Shown here piece after piece: positions 1-7,989 of a stretch of DNA of 64,000 bases. The DNA is taken from assembly GCA_022821275.1 (NCBI GenBank), contig JAJEDY010000091.1, positions 1 to 64,000 on the forward strand. The letters run 5' to 3'. The notes beneath the pieces are model-generated. The model had not been told where the DNA came from, searched no databases, and worked only from the letters and a program-made list of their open reading frames with translations. Every line of letters starts with the position of its first letter. Position 1 is the first letter of the stretch. The stretch is from Candidatus Latescibacterota bacterium. Its GTDB lineage: Bacteria; Latescibacterota; UBA2968. The translations under genes were made by a program, and so were the position numbers.

Positions 1-105
1 TTATCGGTAAGCCCTGAATCGGAGCAAAAAATTAGGCAAATAGGGTGGATATATCGGCGATATGGGGCGTTTTGGCTAGCATCAGGCGGTTGATTTGACA
101 ACTTT

Positions 106-1089
106 TCAAAGACTGTTCGGGTTTTTAAAACAGCTTCTAAGCGACACACTGAAAGATTTTACAAGACCGGAATCAATTAAAGAAGACTTCAATGAATTTG
201 AGGGTTTATCCAAAAGGCGGTCCAAAATGAGCAGGCCCGCATAGTCGAGATGGCCTAAATAGGGGGTGTACCAGCCTTTTCTAAATCTGGTAAGACTGAG
301 ATTTTTGGAAGTGTGTTTTAATCTTTTTCCGAGTACTTTACGGTTGGGATATTGAGGTGCTGGCAATTTGCTCGATAATTCGCCAGGTATTTGCTCATTG
401 CCATAAGCTTTATTGAGTTTTGTTAGTACGTGGTCAACATCCACATCACCTATGACAACGACCAATCTCTTTTGCAAACGCATAAAATTCTCATAATAAT
501 CTTTCAAACCAACTGGTCCAATTTTTTTTATAAAGTCCTCCGTTCCGATATCATCAAAGTTTTTCTTTCCAGAGATTAAGCCAAAAAAATAATTTGCAGA
601 TCTGTTTGAAAAATTTGTCTGTCTGCGACTTCTTTCAGTCAGGATGATTTTCTTTTCTCTTTCAACAACTTCTTCATTGATCACTGTGTTGTAATATCTT
701 TCCGCATCTATATCGACGGCGAGGTCAAGTTTGTCCTTTGGAAATCTCAGTATGAAGCGTGTAAAATGATAAGAAGTAGAGGCATTTTTTTCTCCTCCAT
801 TCTTGCTAACGATTTGGTCCTGGCTTGACATAAGATGTTCCAAGAAGTGTATTCGCCCTTGTTCACCTTCCGCTTCATCTGCCCATCCAGCGCTGTAGTA
901 GGTATGGTATTCAAAGGTCGGAATTGTTCGATCCTCAACGATAACAGCGTCGAGGTTGGGATTGATGGTGTAGTGCTGGGCGACGAGTTCTTCGGATAAT
1001 GCCGCTGTGCCAATAAGCTGATAAGAATGGCAAGTGCCCGTCGGCAAGACGCATACGAGGAATGAGATGATCGCGCAGGTTTTTATCAT
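106..1089 (-). CDS. M16 family zinc peptidase, probably C-terminally truncated
   Basis: Insulinase/processing-peptidase-like protein of 327 aa. A hydrophobic N-terminal signal (about residues 1-22) points to export. The inverted zinc motif HxxEH is at residues 81-85 (HFLEH), and the downstream helix with the third ligand is visible around the ERSRR segment. The second M16 domain begins near residue 190 (KLPAPQYPNRKVLGKR region) and stops abruptly after about 130 residues with LRSCFKNPNSL. Family members are normally 410 aa or longer. The break lies just after a T4A5 run (about 124-132), and a +1 frame there stays open to the window edge. A frameshift or decay is therefore likely, although the continued frame does not read clearly as M16. 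There is no convincing Shine-Dalgarno before the start. It stands alone on the minus strand. Confidence 0.75.
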   Translation of the reverse strand: MIKTCAIISFLVCVLPTGTCHSYQLIGTAALSEELVAQHYTINPNLDAVIVEDRTIPTFEYHTYYSAGWADEAEGEQGRIHFLEHLMSSQDQIVSKNGGEKNASTSYHFTRFILRFPKDKLDLAVDIDAERYYNTVINEEVVEREKKIILTERSRRQTNFSNRSANYFFGLISGKKNFDDIGTEDFIKKIGPVGLKDYYENFMRLQKRLVVVIGDVDVDHVLTKLNKAYGNEQIPGELSSKLPAPQYPNRKVLGKRLKHTSKNLSLTRFRKGWYTPYLGHLDYAGLLILDRLLDKPSNSLKSSLIDSGLVKSFSVSLRSCFKNPNSL

Positions 1090-1390
1090 GTTCGATACTC
1101 AGCAAAGTTGGAAGTAGCTACTTCGTCTATATGTCTATATACATTCTCGCACTACTCAGTATAAAATCTGGAGGTTCTTCCAGCAAGTGCGAAAGAACCT
1201 TCTTAAGTCCCCGCGTATTTGTGATTCCCACTGCGTATTGCTGTTTTTTTTAGTTTTGAGATTGAGTATGAAAAAAACTATGAACAGATTTCCCATTCAC
1301 AGTTCGGCAACGCTGGATCGCGGTTCACAACACTGCCTCGATGACGGGCGGGCACGGGGGCACCGCCCCTACAGATATGGCTATGTCTGC
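1090..1390. other. Intergenic region between M16 gene and ABC exporter
   Basis: About 300 bases with no supportable gene. Both flanking genes are on the minus strand, so this holds the end of the exporter operon and the upstream region of the M16 gene. The only structure seen is a GC-rich stretch near 1345-1370 with a short hairpin (GGGGC, loop ACC, GCCCC at 1357-1369) and a repeated TATAGAC near the M16 start. Neither is strong enough to call a terminator or promoter. Confidence 0.4.
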
Positions 1391-3349
1391 TCACCTCGAT
1401 CTCGACTGCAATTCCTTCTTCCCCTTTTCAACCTCTTCCACCGCCGTCATAATCCCCTCAATAAACTCATCTGCCGCATCTTCTTTCTGCTTTTGCTGCT
1501 GTTCGTAGAGCAAGCGATAGACTTCGCACTCTTCCAGCAAATCGTCGTGGAAACCCCAGCCTGCCATGCGACCATTATCCAGCACCAGAATGCGATCCGC
1601 CCGCATCGCCGTAGAAATCCGGTGCGTAATCACAAACGTCGTGCGCCCCTCCATCAAGTGATCCAACGTCTCCTGAATCTTCGCCTCTGTCTTTGCATCC
1701 AACGCCGAAGTCGTATCGTCCAAAATCAGAATACTGGGATCGGTGACAACAGCCATCGCAAAAGCCAGACGCTGCTTTTGACCGCCCGATAAATTGGTAC
1801 CCCGCTCCTCGACAGGCGCTTCGTATTTCTCTGGCAGCGTCATAATAAAATCGTGCAACTCAGCCGCCTTAGCCGCAGCCATCACCTGCTCGGGCGAAGT
1901 ACCGGCCTGACCGTAGAGAATATTATCGGCAATCGTCCCGGAAAACAGAACGGGTTCCTGGGGCACCATGCTGAGGTGCTGTCGCAGTGAAGAAATTTTG
2001 ACATCTTGTATATCGTAATCATCCAGAATAATTTTCCCCTCTGTGGGTTCATAAAGACGCATCAACAAACTAACCAGCGTACTCTTCCCCGACCCCGAAG
2101 GCCCAACCACAGCCACCGTCGTGCCCGGTCGCACGACAAACTTGAGATCTCTAAGAACGTAATCGCCCGTCTCTGTATAGCGAAACGACACATTGCGAAA
2201 TGCCACGCGCCCGCGCACTTTGTCGAGGGTCTGTGCATCTTCCCTATCCCGAATAATCACCTCCTCATCCAGCACCTCAAACACGCGACTGATCACCACC
2301 AGCATCTGTTGCAATGTCGCATTCACATTGGCAAGTGCGACCAGTGGCGAAAAGAGATTCCCCATCGACATAGAAAAATAAACCAATTCTCCAACCGTCA
2401 TCATACCGCCGCGAACCTGCAACGCGCCAAAATAAAAGATCAGACCCATTGCAACCCCCCCCACAACCGAACAGACTGACCCCAGGCCAGAACTCAAAAC
2501 AGACTGTTTGACGCCCAAACGATACAACCCGATCAGACGCTTGAAAAAGTCCCGAAACTCCCGTCTTTCTCGCGCATAAGACAGAATGAGGCGAATCCCC
2601 TTAGAGCGTTCTTCCAGCAGTGCAGAAACCTCGGCATAATCCTCTCGAAACCGCATAAAAACATTTGCTATTGGACGCTGAAACACCTTATAGGTCACGA
2701 CATACGCGGGCAATGCAACAAAAGCCATCAGCGCGAGCTCCACATCTATCGTAAACAGAATCGCCGTCCCCATCAAAATGCGCGCAACATGCCGTAGTGT
2801 CTCTATAAATGTCGTCGTAATCTCACTCTGCAACAACCCCACATCATCCACAATCCGCGCCATAATCCGTCCGGTTTGCTGGCGATCAAAAAACGTCATC
2901 TGCAACTGCTGTACCTTCTCGTGCAGAGCCAGGCGAATGCGGAAAACAATCCGCTGCCCCACATAGGCAATACTATAGGTATAAAACCAGTTGAGCGTGG
3001 CAAAAAACGATCTCACGACCAGGTAGAGAATAAAAATCCACCCCAACCATTCCAGTTTTTCCGTACGCGTCTTGGGCAGCATTATCCCGCCTTCTTTGCC
3101 CAGCCCCGGAATCGTTGCCTGTGGATCTCGCTTTGGGCGTCTCTCCTCTTGAATCAAAGACTGCATGTGGGCTTCTGAAACGACTTCACCTGCGGGTTTG
3201 AGTTGCAAAACCTCGTCAACCGTGATTTTTGAAATAAACCCGAGTAAAAACGTATAGGACGACGTAATAGTGGCCATCATAATGACCATTAACATACGCC
3301 CCCAATACGGCTTGATATACAAAATGGTAAATCGCTTTAAGTTTTCCAT
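1391..3349 (-). CDS. ABC exporter subunit with degenerate Walker B (heterodimer partner 1)
   Basis: Fused membrane domain and ATPase of 652 aa, type IV exporter fold (MsbA/BmrA-like). An N-terminal six-helix domain with an extra hydrophilic insert at about 45-85 is followed by an ATPase with Walker A GPSGSGKST (about residue 415) and a canonical signature LSGGQ (about 520). The Walker B reads LILDDTTSALD, so the catalytic Glu is Asp. The gene starts 4 bases after the stop of the partner exporter gene, which has the reverse pattern (normal DE, altered signature). This is how heterodimeric exporters such as BmrCD or TM287/288 build one degenerate and one active ATP site. Substrate (lipid, drug or peptide) cannot be inferred. 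The C-terminus is charged and Lys-rich. Confidence 0.93.
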   Translation of the reverse strand: MENLKRFTILYIKPYWGRMLMVIMMATITSSYTFLLGFISKITVDEVLQLKPAGEVVSEAHMQSLIQEERRPKRDPQATIPGLGKEGGIMLPKTRTEKLEWLGWIFILYLVVRSFFATLNWFYTYSIAYVGQRIVFRIRLALHEKVQQLQMTFFDRQQTGRIMARIVDDVGLLQSEITTTFIETLRHVARILMGTAILFTIDVELALMAFVALPAYVVTYKVFQRPIANVFMRFREDYAEVSALLEERSKGIRLILSYARERREFRDFFKRLIGLYRLGVKQSVLSSGLGSVCSVVGGVAMGLIFYFGALQVRGGMMTVGELVYFSMSMGNLFSPLVALANVNATLQQMLVVISRVFEVLDEEVIIRDREDAQTLDKVRGRVAFRNVSFRYTETGDYVLRDLKFVVRPGTTVAVVGPSGSGKSTLVSLLMRLYEPTEGKIILDDYDIQDVKISSLRQHLSMVPQEPVLFSGTIADNILYGQAGTSPEQVMAAAKAAELHDFIMTLPEKYEAPVEERGTNLSGGQKQRLAFAMAVVTDPSILILDDTTSALDAKTEAKIQETLDHLMEGRTTFVITHRISTAMRADRILVLDNGRMAGWGFHDDLLEECEVYRLLYEQQQKQKEDAADEFIEGIMTAVEEVEKGKKELQSRSR

Positions 3350-3353
3350 AACC

Positions 3354-5129
3354 TCAACTCGCCATAGCCTCTACAGCCTCTTCAATAGAACCCGCAGCCT
3401 GCTGCTCGTAAAGCTGGCGATACCTTCCTTCGGGTATTTGCAACAATTCGCTGTGCGTCCCCTGTTCAACAATCTCGCCGTGATCCATCACAACAATAAT
3501 ATCCGCGTTGACGATCGTCGATAATCGATGTGCAATAGCAAAGGATGTGCGCCCCTTTAACACTCTGGTCATCGCCTTTTGTATCAGTGCCTCCGACAGG
3601 GAATCGAGCGACGAAGTCGCTTCATCGAGAATTAAAACCGCCGGATTGGTCAACACGGCTCTCGCGATGGCGAGACGCTGTTTCTCTCCCACAGACAGCT
3701 TGATGCCATCTTTTCCCAACATCGAATCGTAGCCCTCGGACGTACGCATAATAAATTCGTGAATCTCGGCAATGCGCGCCGCCTCGATCAACTCTGCCTC
3801 TGTGGCATCTGCCCGCCCATACAGCAAATTCTCCCGGATCGTCCCATCAAACATCACCGAATCTTGCAACACCTGTCCAATTTGCGTGCGCAAGGTCCGC
3901 AACTTAACATCTCGCAAATCGTGACCATCAATTGTAATACGCCCTTCCTTCACATCGTAAAAGCGCATCAACAAACTCGTCAACGTCGTCTTGCCGCATC
4001 CCGTATGTCCCACCAGTGCAACCATCTGTCCCGGCTGCACCTCGAGGTTGATACCCTTCAAAACCGGCTCATCTTCTTTGTACTCAAAATGCACATCTTC
4101 AAATTTAATATGCCCTTTTATCGGCGGCAATGCGACAGCATCTTCCTTGTCCGCAATCTCTATGGGAAAATCTAAAATTTCCAAAACGCGATCCACAGAT
4201 ACCATCACGGATTGAAGATGCATGGCAATTTGAGTGAGATTGAGAATAGGCTGAAACATTCGGCTCGAATAAGAAAAAAAGGCCATCACAGCCCCATAAG
4301 TCATTTCCCCCTCAATCACGTAATAACAGCCCAAACAAAAAATCACCGTATTGCGCAATCCCGACACCCCCCAGGACCCCGCCATATAGCCAGCGCGATT
4401 TGTGGCAGTCTGCATCGCCGCGTCCAAACTCTGGTGCGTATCCTCTGCAAATGCGCGGTGTTCTCTGCGTTCTCGTCCATAAGATTTCACCAGTTGCACC
4501 CCGGCCAACCGCTCTTGTAGTCCAACCGACACCTGATCCATTTTTCTGCGCCAGAGACTGTACGACTCTCGCATTGGCGTGCGCCACCCATAATAATTGA
4601 AAAAATACAGGGGCATCAGCAAAAGCAGCAAACACCCCATCTTCCAATTCAACCCCATGCACAGCGCAAGCGCCACCCAGAACGACACAAAATCAACGAG
4701 AATGCCCAGCATGCGCGACGTCACCATACTGCGCACACTCGCAATATCAGACATAATGCGCGACATAATCTTGCCCGTACCCATCTCGTCGTAAAAGCGC
4801 ATGGGCAATTTCAACATGTATTCATACGTGAACCTCCGCATACTCGTCGTTATCCCCCACCCCACATACGCATTGGTGAATGAGACCCAAACGCGCATCG
4901 CAGCGGACGTGATAGGCAGGCAAATCGAAATAAACAGAAGCACTTCCAGCAAGTGCCAATTGCCCATGGTAATGACATCATCGATGATAAACTTCATCAC
5001 CAGCGGGGGCAGCATGCTCAGTGCCGTCATCGTCGCTGTCAGACAAAACAGCAAGATCAGGCGCGATTTAAAAGGCGTAACAAAATGCGCGAGCTTGCGC
5101 AGCTTGTCGGTATTGCTCTCGTCTGCCAT
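3354..5129 (-). CDS. ABC exporter subunit with altered signature motif (heterodimer partner 2)
   Basis: Membrane domain plus ATPase, 591 aa. Walker A GHTGCGKTT lies near residue 375 and Walker B LILDEATSSLD near 497 with the catalytic Glu present. The signature is LSVGEKQR instead of LSGGQ. In a heterodimer this altered signature would face the Walker A/B of the downstream partner, whose catalytic Glu is Asp, giving one inactive site. It is the first gene of a two-gene operon; the second begins 4 bases after its stop. A sigma70-like promoter lies about 105 bases upstream on the minus strand. It is divergent from the RNase HII-YraN gene. The substrate is unknown. Confidence 0.94.
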   Translation of the reverse strand: MADESNTDKLRKLAHFVTPFKSRLILLFCLTATMTALSMLPPLVMKFIIDDVITMGNWHLLEVLLFISICLPITSAAMRVWVSFTNAYVGWGITTSMRRFTYEYMLKLPMRFYDEMGTGKIMSRIMSDIASVRSMVTSRMLGILVDFVSFWVALALCMGLNWKMGCLLLLLMPLYFFNYYGWRTPMRESYSLWRRKMDQVSVGLQERLAGVQLVKSYGRERREHRAFAEDTHQSLDAAMQTATNRAGYMAGSWGVSGLRNTVIFCLGCYYVIEGEMTYGAVMAFFSYSSRMFQPILNLTQIAMHLQSVMVSVDRVLEILDFPIEIADKEDAVALPPIKGHIKFEDVHFEYKEDEPVLKGINLEVQPGQMVALVGHTGCGKTTLTSLLMRFYDVKEGRITIDGHDLRDVKLRTLRTQIGQVLQDSVMFDGTIRENLLYGRADATEAELIEAARIAEIHEFIMRTSEGYDSMLGKDGIKLSVGEKQRLAIARAVLTNPAVLILDEATSSLDSLSEALIQKAMTRVLKGRTSFAIAHRLSTIVNADIIVVMDHGEIVEQGTHSELLQIPEGRYRQLYEQQAAGSIEEAVEAMAS

Positions 5130-5233
5130 ATCGATCTCATCTCAAAAATAAGTTGCAGATTTTTGGATCTCGACGCTTCTTTAATCTATGTATCATTAGG
5201 CAATCATAAATGGTATTTAAGAATGGCTACCAA

Positions 5234-5262
5234 AATATAAAGATACCTTTTAATTAAATCAA
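5234..5262 (-). promoter_or_regulatory. Sigma70-like promoter of the ABC exporter operon
   Basis: On the minus strand, TTGATT (5257-5262) and TATATT (5234-5239) are separated by exactly 17 bases, giving a leader of about 100 bases before the exporter start at 5129. Four of six and five of six positions match consensus. Assigned from sequence only. Confidence 0.5.
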
Positions 5263-5310
5263 GCATCGGGATTCAGATCTCGCAAAAAAATAGCCCATCC
5301 TATCACAGCC

Positions 5311-6594
5311 ATGAAAAATATCTCAACAATGACCATCGCGCAAATTCGCGCCCACATCAAATCTGTCAATCGCCCTGATGAGGCAGACCTCCACGCACTC
5401 GAACAAGACCCTCGCGCCGGTGTTCGCGCAATCGCAGAACAGGTGAGGAAAAAGCAAAAGGCACAAGTCCGTGAGAACGCACGCCTCGAACAAATGCTCA
5501 CCATAGAAAAAAAACTCAGAGAACGGGGCATCCAGCACATCGCAGGCGTAGATGAAGCCGGGCGAGGTCCTCTCGCGGGTCCGGTTGTCGCCGCGGCGGT
5601 TATCCTCCCGGCAGATACAATCATCCCCGGCTTGAACGACTCCAAAGCACTATCCGAAAAACGCAGAGCAGAACTTTTTGAAACCATCCACAATACAGCC
5701 CTCGCCATTAGCGTGGGCAAAGCGTCTCCACAAGAAATAGACAAATACAACATCCGCAACGCCACTCACCAGGCCATGTGCGAGGCACTCGCCGCCCTCA
5801 GCATCTCACCCAACCGCGTGCTCATCGATGGCAATGCCCTCCCCGACAGTCCTTTCCCCGAGCAATCAGTCATAGGTGGTGACCGGAAGTCTCTTTCCAT
5901 CGCCGCAGCATCTGTCATCGCCAAAGTAACGCGCGACCGCCTGATGATCAATTACCACGCGCAATACCCCGCTTATGGCTTTGCCCATCACAAGGGATAT
6001 GGCAGCGCCGAACACCTCGCCGCCCTGGAAAAACACGGCCCCTGCCCCATCCACCGCCGGTCTTTCCGAGGTGTCTTTGAAGCCAGGTGCTCTGAGGACT
6101 TTAAAATTTTTGCCGAAGGCATTCAAACCGCCACAAACCTCGACCAACTTCAAGCCATAGGAAATACCATTGCCAGTGCCAGCAAACATATCCCACAGGA
6201 TGAGGTCCAGGCCCTGCGCCTGCTATTTCGCAAACAACGCACTCGCCTGCAACAATCCGGTCCCAAAGGCGAACAATTGGCAGAAAAATTTATAGAACAA
6301 AAAGGATATAGCATTCGCACACGCGGATTTCGCGCCCTGGGCGGTGAAATCGACCTCATTGCGGTGAAAAACGACGTTCTGATCTTCGTCGAAGTCAAAA
6401 CCGCGACCACCCCACATTTTGGACAGCCAGAAGCATGGGTAACGCCTGCCAAACAAGCGCAAATCATCAAAGTCGCAAAAGCCTACCTGCGACAACACCC
6501 CGACCACGCGGCACCGCGATTTGATGTCATCGCCATTGACCTGACACAATCGCGCCCTGCCATCCGCCACTACGAAAATGCTTTTACGGCTTAG
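5311..6594 (+). CDS. rnhB: Ribonuclease HII fused to a YraN/UPF0102 nuclease-like domain
   Basis: 427 aa with two recognisable parts. Residues about 75-262 are RNase HII, which removes RNA from RNA-DNA hybrids: GVDEAGRG at 79-86 supplies Asp and Glu, followed by NDSKALSE, DGNALP and HHKGYG. Residues about 305-427 match YraN/UPF0102, a restriction-endonuclease-like fold, with GEIDLI and a VEVKTA motif forming the D...E-K site. The two genes are often adjacent in bacteria; here they share one reading frame with a linker of about 40 residues. The N-terminal 70 residues resemble the extension of Firmicute-type RNase HII. An alternative start lies at Met7 (5329). No strong Shine-Dalgarno is seen for either. 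Divergent from the ABC exporter. Confidence 0.92.
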   Translation: MKNISTMTIAQIRAHIKSVNRPDEADLHALEQDPRAGVRAIAEQVRKKQKAQVRENARLEQMLTIEKKLRERGIQHIAGVDEAGRGPLAGPVVAAAVILPADTIIPGLNDSKALSEKRRAELFETIHNTALAISVGKASPQEIDKYNIRNATHQAMCEALAALSISPNRVLIDGNALPDSPFPEQSVIGGDRKSLSIAAASVIAKVTRDRLMINYHAQYPAYGFAHHKGYGSAEHLAALEKHGPCPIHRRSFRGVFEARCSEDFKIFAEGIQTATNLDQLQAIGNTIASASKHIPQDEVQALRLLFRKQRTRLQQSGPKGEQLAEKFIEQKGYSIRTRGFRALGGEIDLIAVKNDVLIFVEVKTATTPHFGQPEAWVTPAKQAQIIKVAKAYLRQHPDHAAPRFDVIAIDLTQSRPAIRHYENAFTA

Positions 6595-6616
6595 AGCCAA
6601 TTTTACCTCTAAAACC

Positions 6617-6645
6617 TTGACAATACCACCTCTTACCTTTATCTT
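6617..6645 (+). promoter_or_regulatory. Sigma70-like promoter of hisS-aspS
   Basis: TTGACA at 6617-6622, a 17-base spacer, and TATCTT at 6640-6645, about 40 bases before the hisS start. The -35 is a perfect match and the -10 matches at four of six positions. Confidence 0.6.
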
Positions 6646-6687
6646 CGTTTTCTGTTATAAAAAATAATTTGCAACGGATATACACCC

Positions 6688-7980
6688 ATGCCACAGTTGA
6701 TTCCAAAAGTAAAAGGCACCCGCGATTTTTATCCCGAAGACTGGGCCTACCAGAAGTGGCTCTGCGAGAAATTTATCGGCGTTGGCAACCTCTTCGGATA
6801 CAGAGAATACGAAAGCACAATACTCGAATACATGGCCCTCTATCTGGGTAAAAGCAGCGAAGAAATCGTCACCCAGCAGACATTTACGCTATCTGATCGG
6901 GACGACAAACAACTCGTCATGCGCCCAGAACTCACGCCCACACTCGCGCGCATGGTCGCTCAAAAAGAGGGCGAACTCACTTTCCCCATCCGCTGGCAAT
7001 CCTACGGCAGGTTCTTCCGCTACGAGCGCCCCCAACGCGGTCGAGGCCGTTCCTTTTTTCAATGGAATATCGACGCGCTCGGCAGCGATAGCTATCTGGC
7101 CGACGCCGAAATAATCACCATAGCTTGCACACTATTCAAACAACTCGGTCTCAGTAACGAACACGCCACTATCAAAGTCAACGATCGACAGGCCCTCGAA
7201 AATTTAATCGCCAGAGAACTGGCCCTATCGCCCGAGGATATCAAACCCGTTTTTGGGGCCATTGACCGCATAGACAAAATGCCCGAGGAAAAATTTCGCA
7301 CCTATCTCACCGATGATCTGGCTCTCAGCGCAGGTCAAATCGATACCCTCTACGAAATCCTCCAAACAGCAGACCTGACGTTTTCCCCCTATCTCCAGCG
7401 CATATTTGAGCAACTCGACCAAAATGGCGTTACAGACCTCGTAGAACTCGATCTCAAAATCGTGCGCGGTTTTGACTACTATACGCGCACAGTATTTGAA
7501 GCGTGGGCAAAAACCTCATTGCGCCGCGCCCTCTTTGGCGGTGGTCGTTACGACAATCTCACGCGTCAAGTAGGCGGCAAACGCCAGGTACCGGGCGTGG
7601 GATTTGCAGTCGGCGATATGGCCATCACCGAATTGCTAAAAGAAATAGACACCTATCCCCAACTCGAAACGCCCGGCGCCCGCGTCTTTGTTACGGTATT
7701 CTCAGAAGATCTGCTCGCCCATTCGTCTTCTTTTGCCGAAAAACTGCGCCAGGAGGGTATCGCAACAGAACTTCACCTGATTCCGGGACAGCGTCTCGAT
7801 AGACAATTCAAATATGCAGATCGCCAAAATATTCCCTTTGCAGCGGTGATTGGACCAGATGAGGCATCTGCAAATACCATCGTACTCAAAGACCTCAAAG
7901 CGCGCGCGCAACAAATTTTTTCACAAAACGACCTGTGCGCGATAAAAACAACGCTTAAAAACGGAATTACCCAAGCGTAG
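6688..7980 (+). CDS. hisS: Histidyl-tRNA synthetase
   Basis: Class II aminoacyl-tRNA synthetase charging tRNA-His, 430 aa, the usual bacterial length. The N-terminal KGTRDFYPED is typical. Motif 2 spans YGRFFRYERPQRGRGRSFFQ. The histidine-binding RGFDYYTRTVFE and the glycine-rich GGGRYDNL are present, and a C-terminal anticodon-binding domain starts near residue 335. It is the first gene of a two-gene operon with aspS, whose start is 9 bases after its stop. tRNA-His is also encoded in this window (21438-21515, minus strand) with its G-1 identity base. Confidence 0.98.
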   Translation: MPQLIPKVKGTRDFYPEDWAYQKWLCEKFIGVGNLFGYREYESTILEYMALYLGKSSEEIVTQQTFTLSDRDDKQLVMRPELTPTLARMVAQKEGELTFPIRWQSYGRFFRYERPQRGRGRSFFQWNIDALGSDSYLADAEIITIACTLFKQLGLSNEHATIKVNDRQALENLIARELALSPEDIKPVFGAIDRIDKMPEEKFRTYLTDDLALSAGQIDTLYEILQTADLTFSPYLQRIFEQLDQNGVTDLVELDLKIVRGFDYYTRTVFEAWAKTSLRRALFGGGRYDNLTRQVGGKRQVPGVGFAVGDMAITELLKEIDTYPQLETPGARVFVTVFSEDLLAHSSSFAEKLRQEGIATELHLIPGQRLDRQFKYADRQNIPFAAVIGPDEASANTIVLKDLKARAQQIFSQNDLCAIKTTLKNGITQA

Positions 7981-7989
7981 GAGACAGCC

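Noticed and set aside
1187-1792. 201-aa plus-strand open frame
   Set aside because: Antisense to the ABC exporter C-terminus; Arg/His/Leu-rich composition typical of a shadow frame.
4312-4662. 116-aa minus-strand frame
   Set aside because: Lies inside the second ABC subunit in another frame with no family resemblance.
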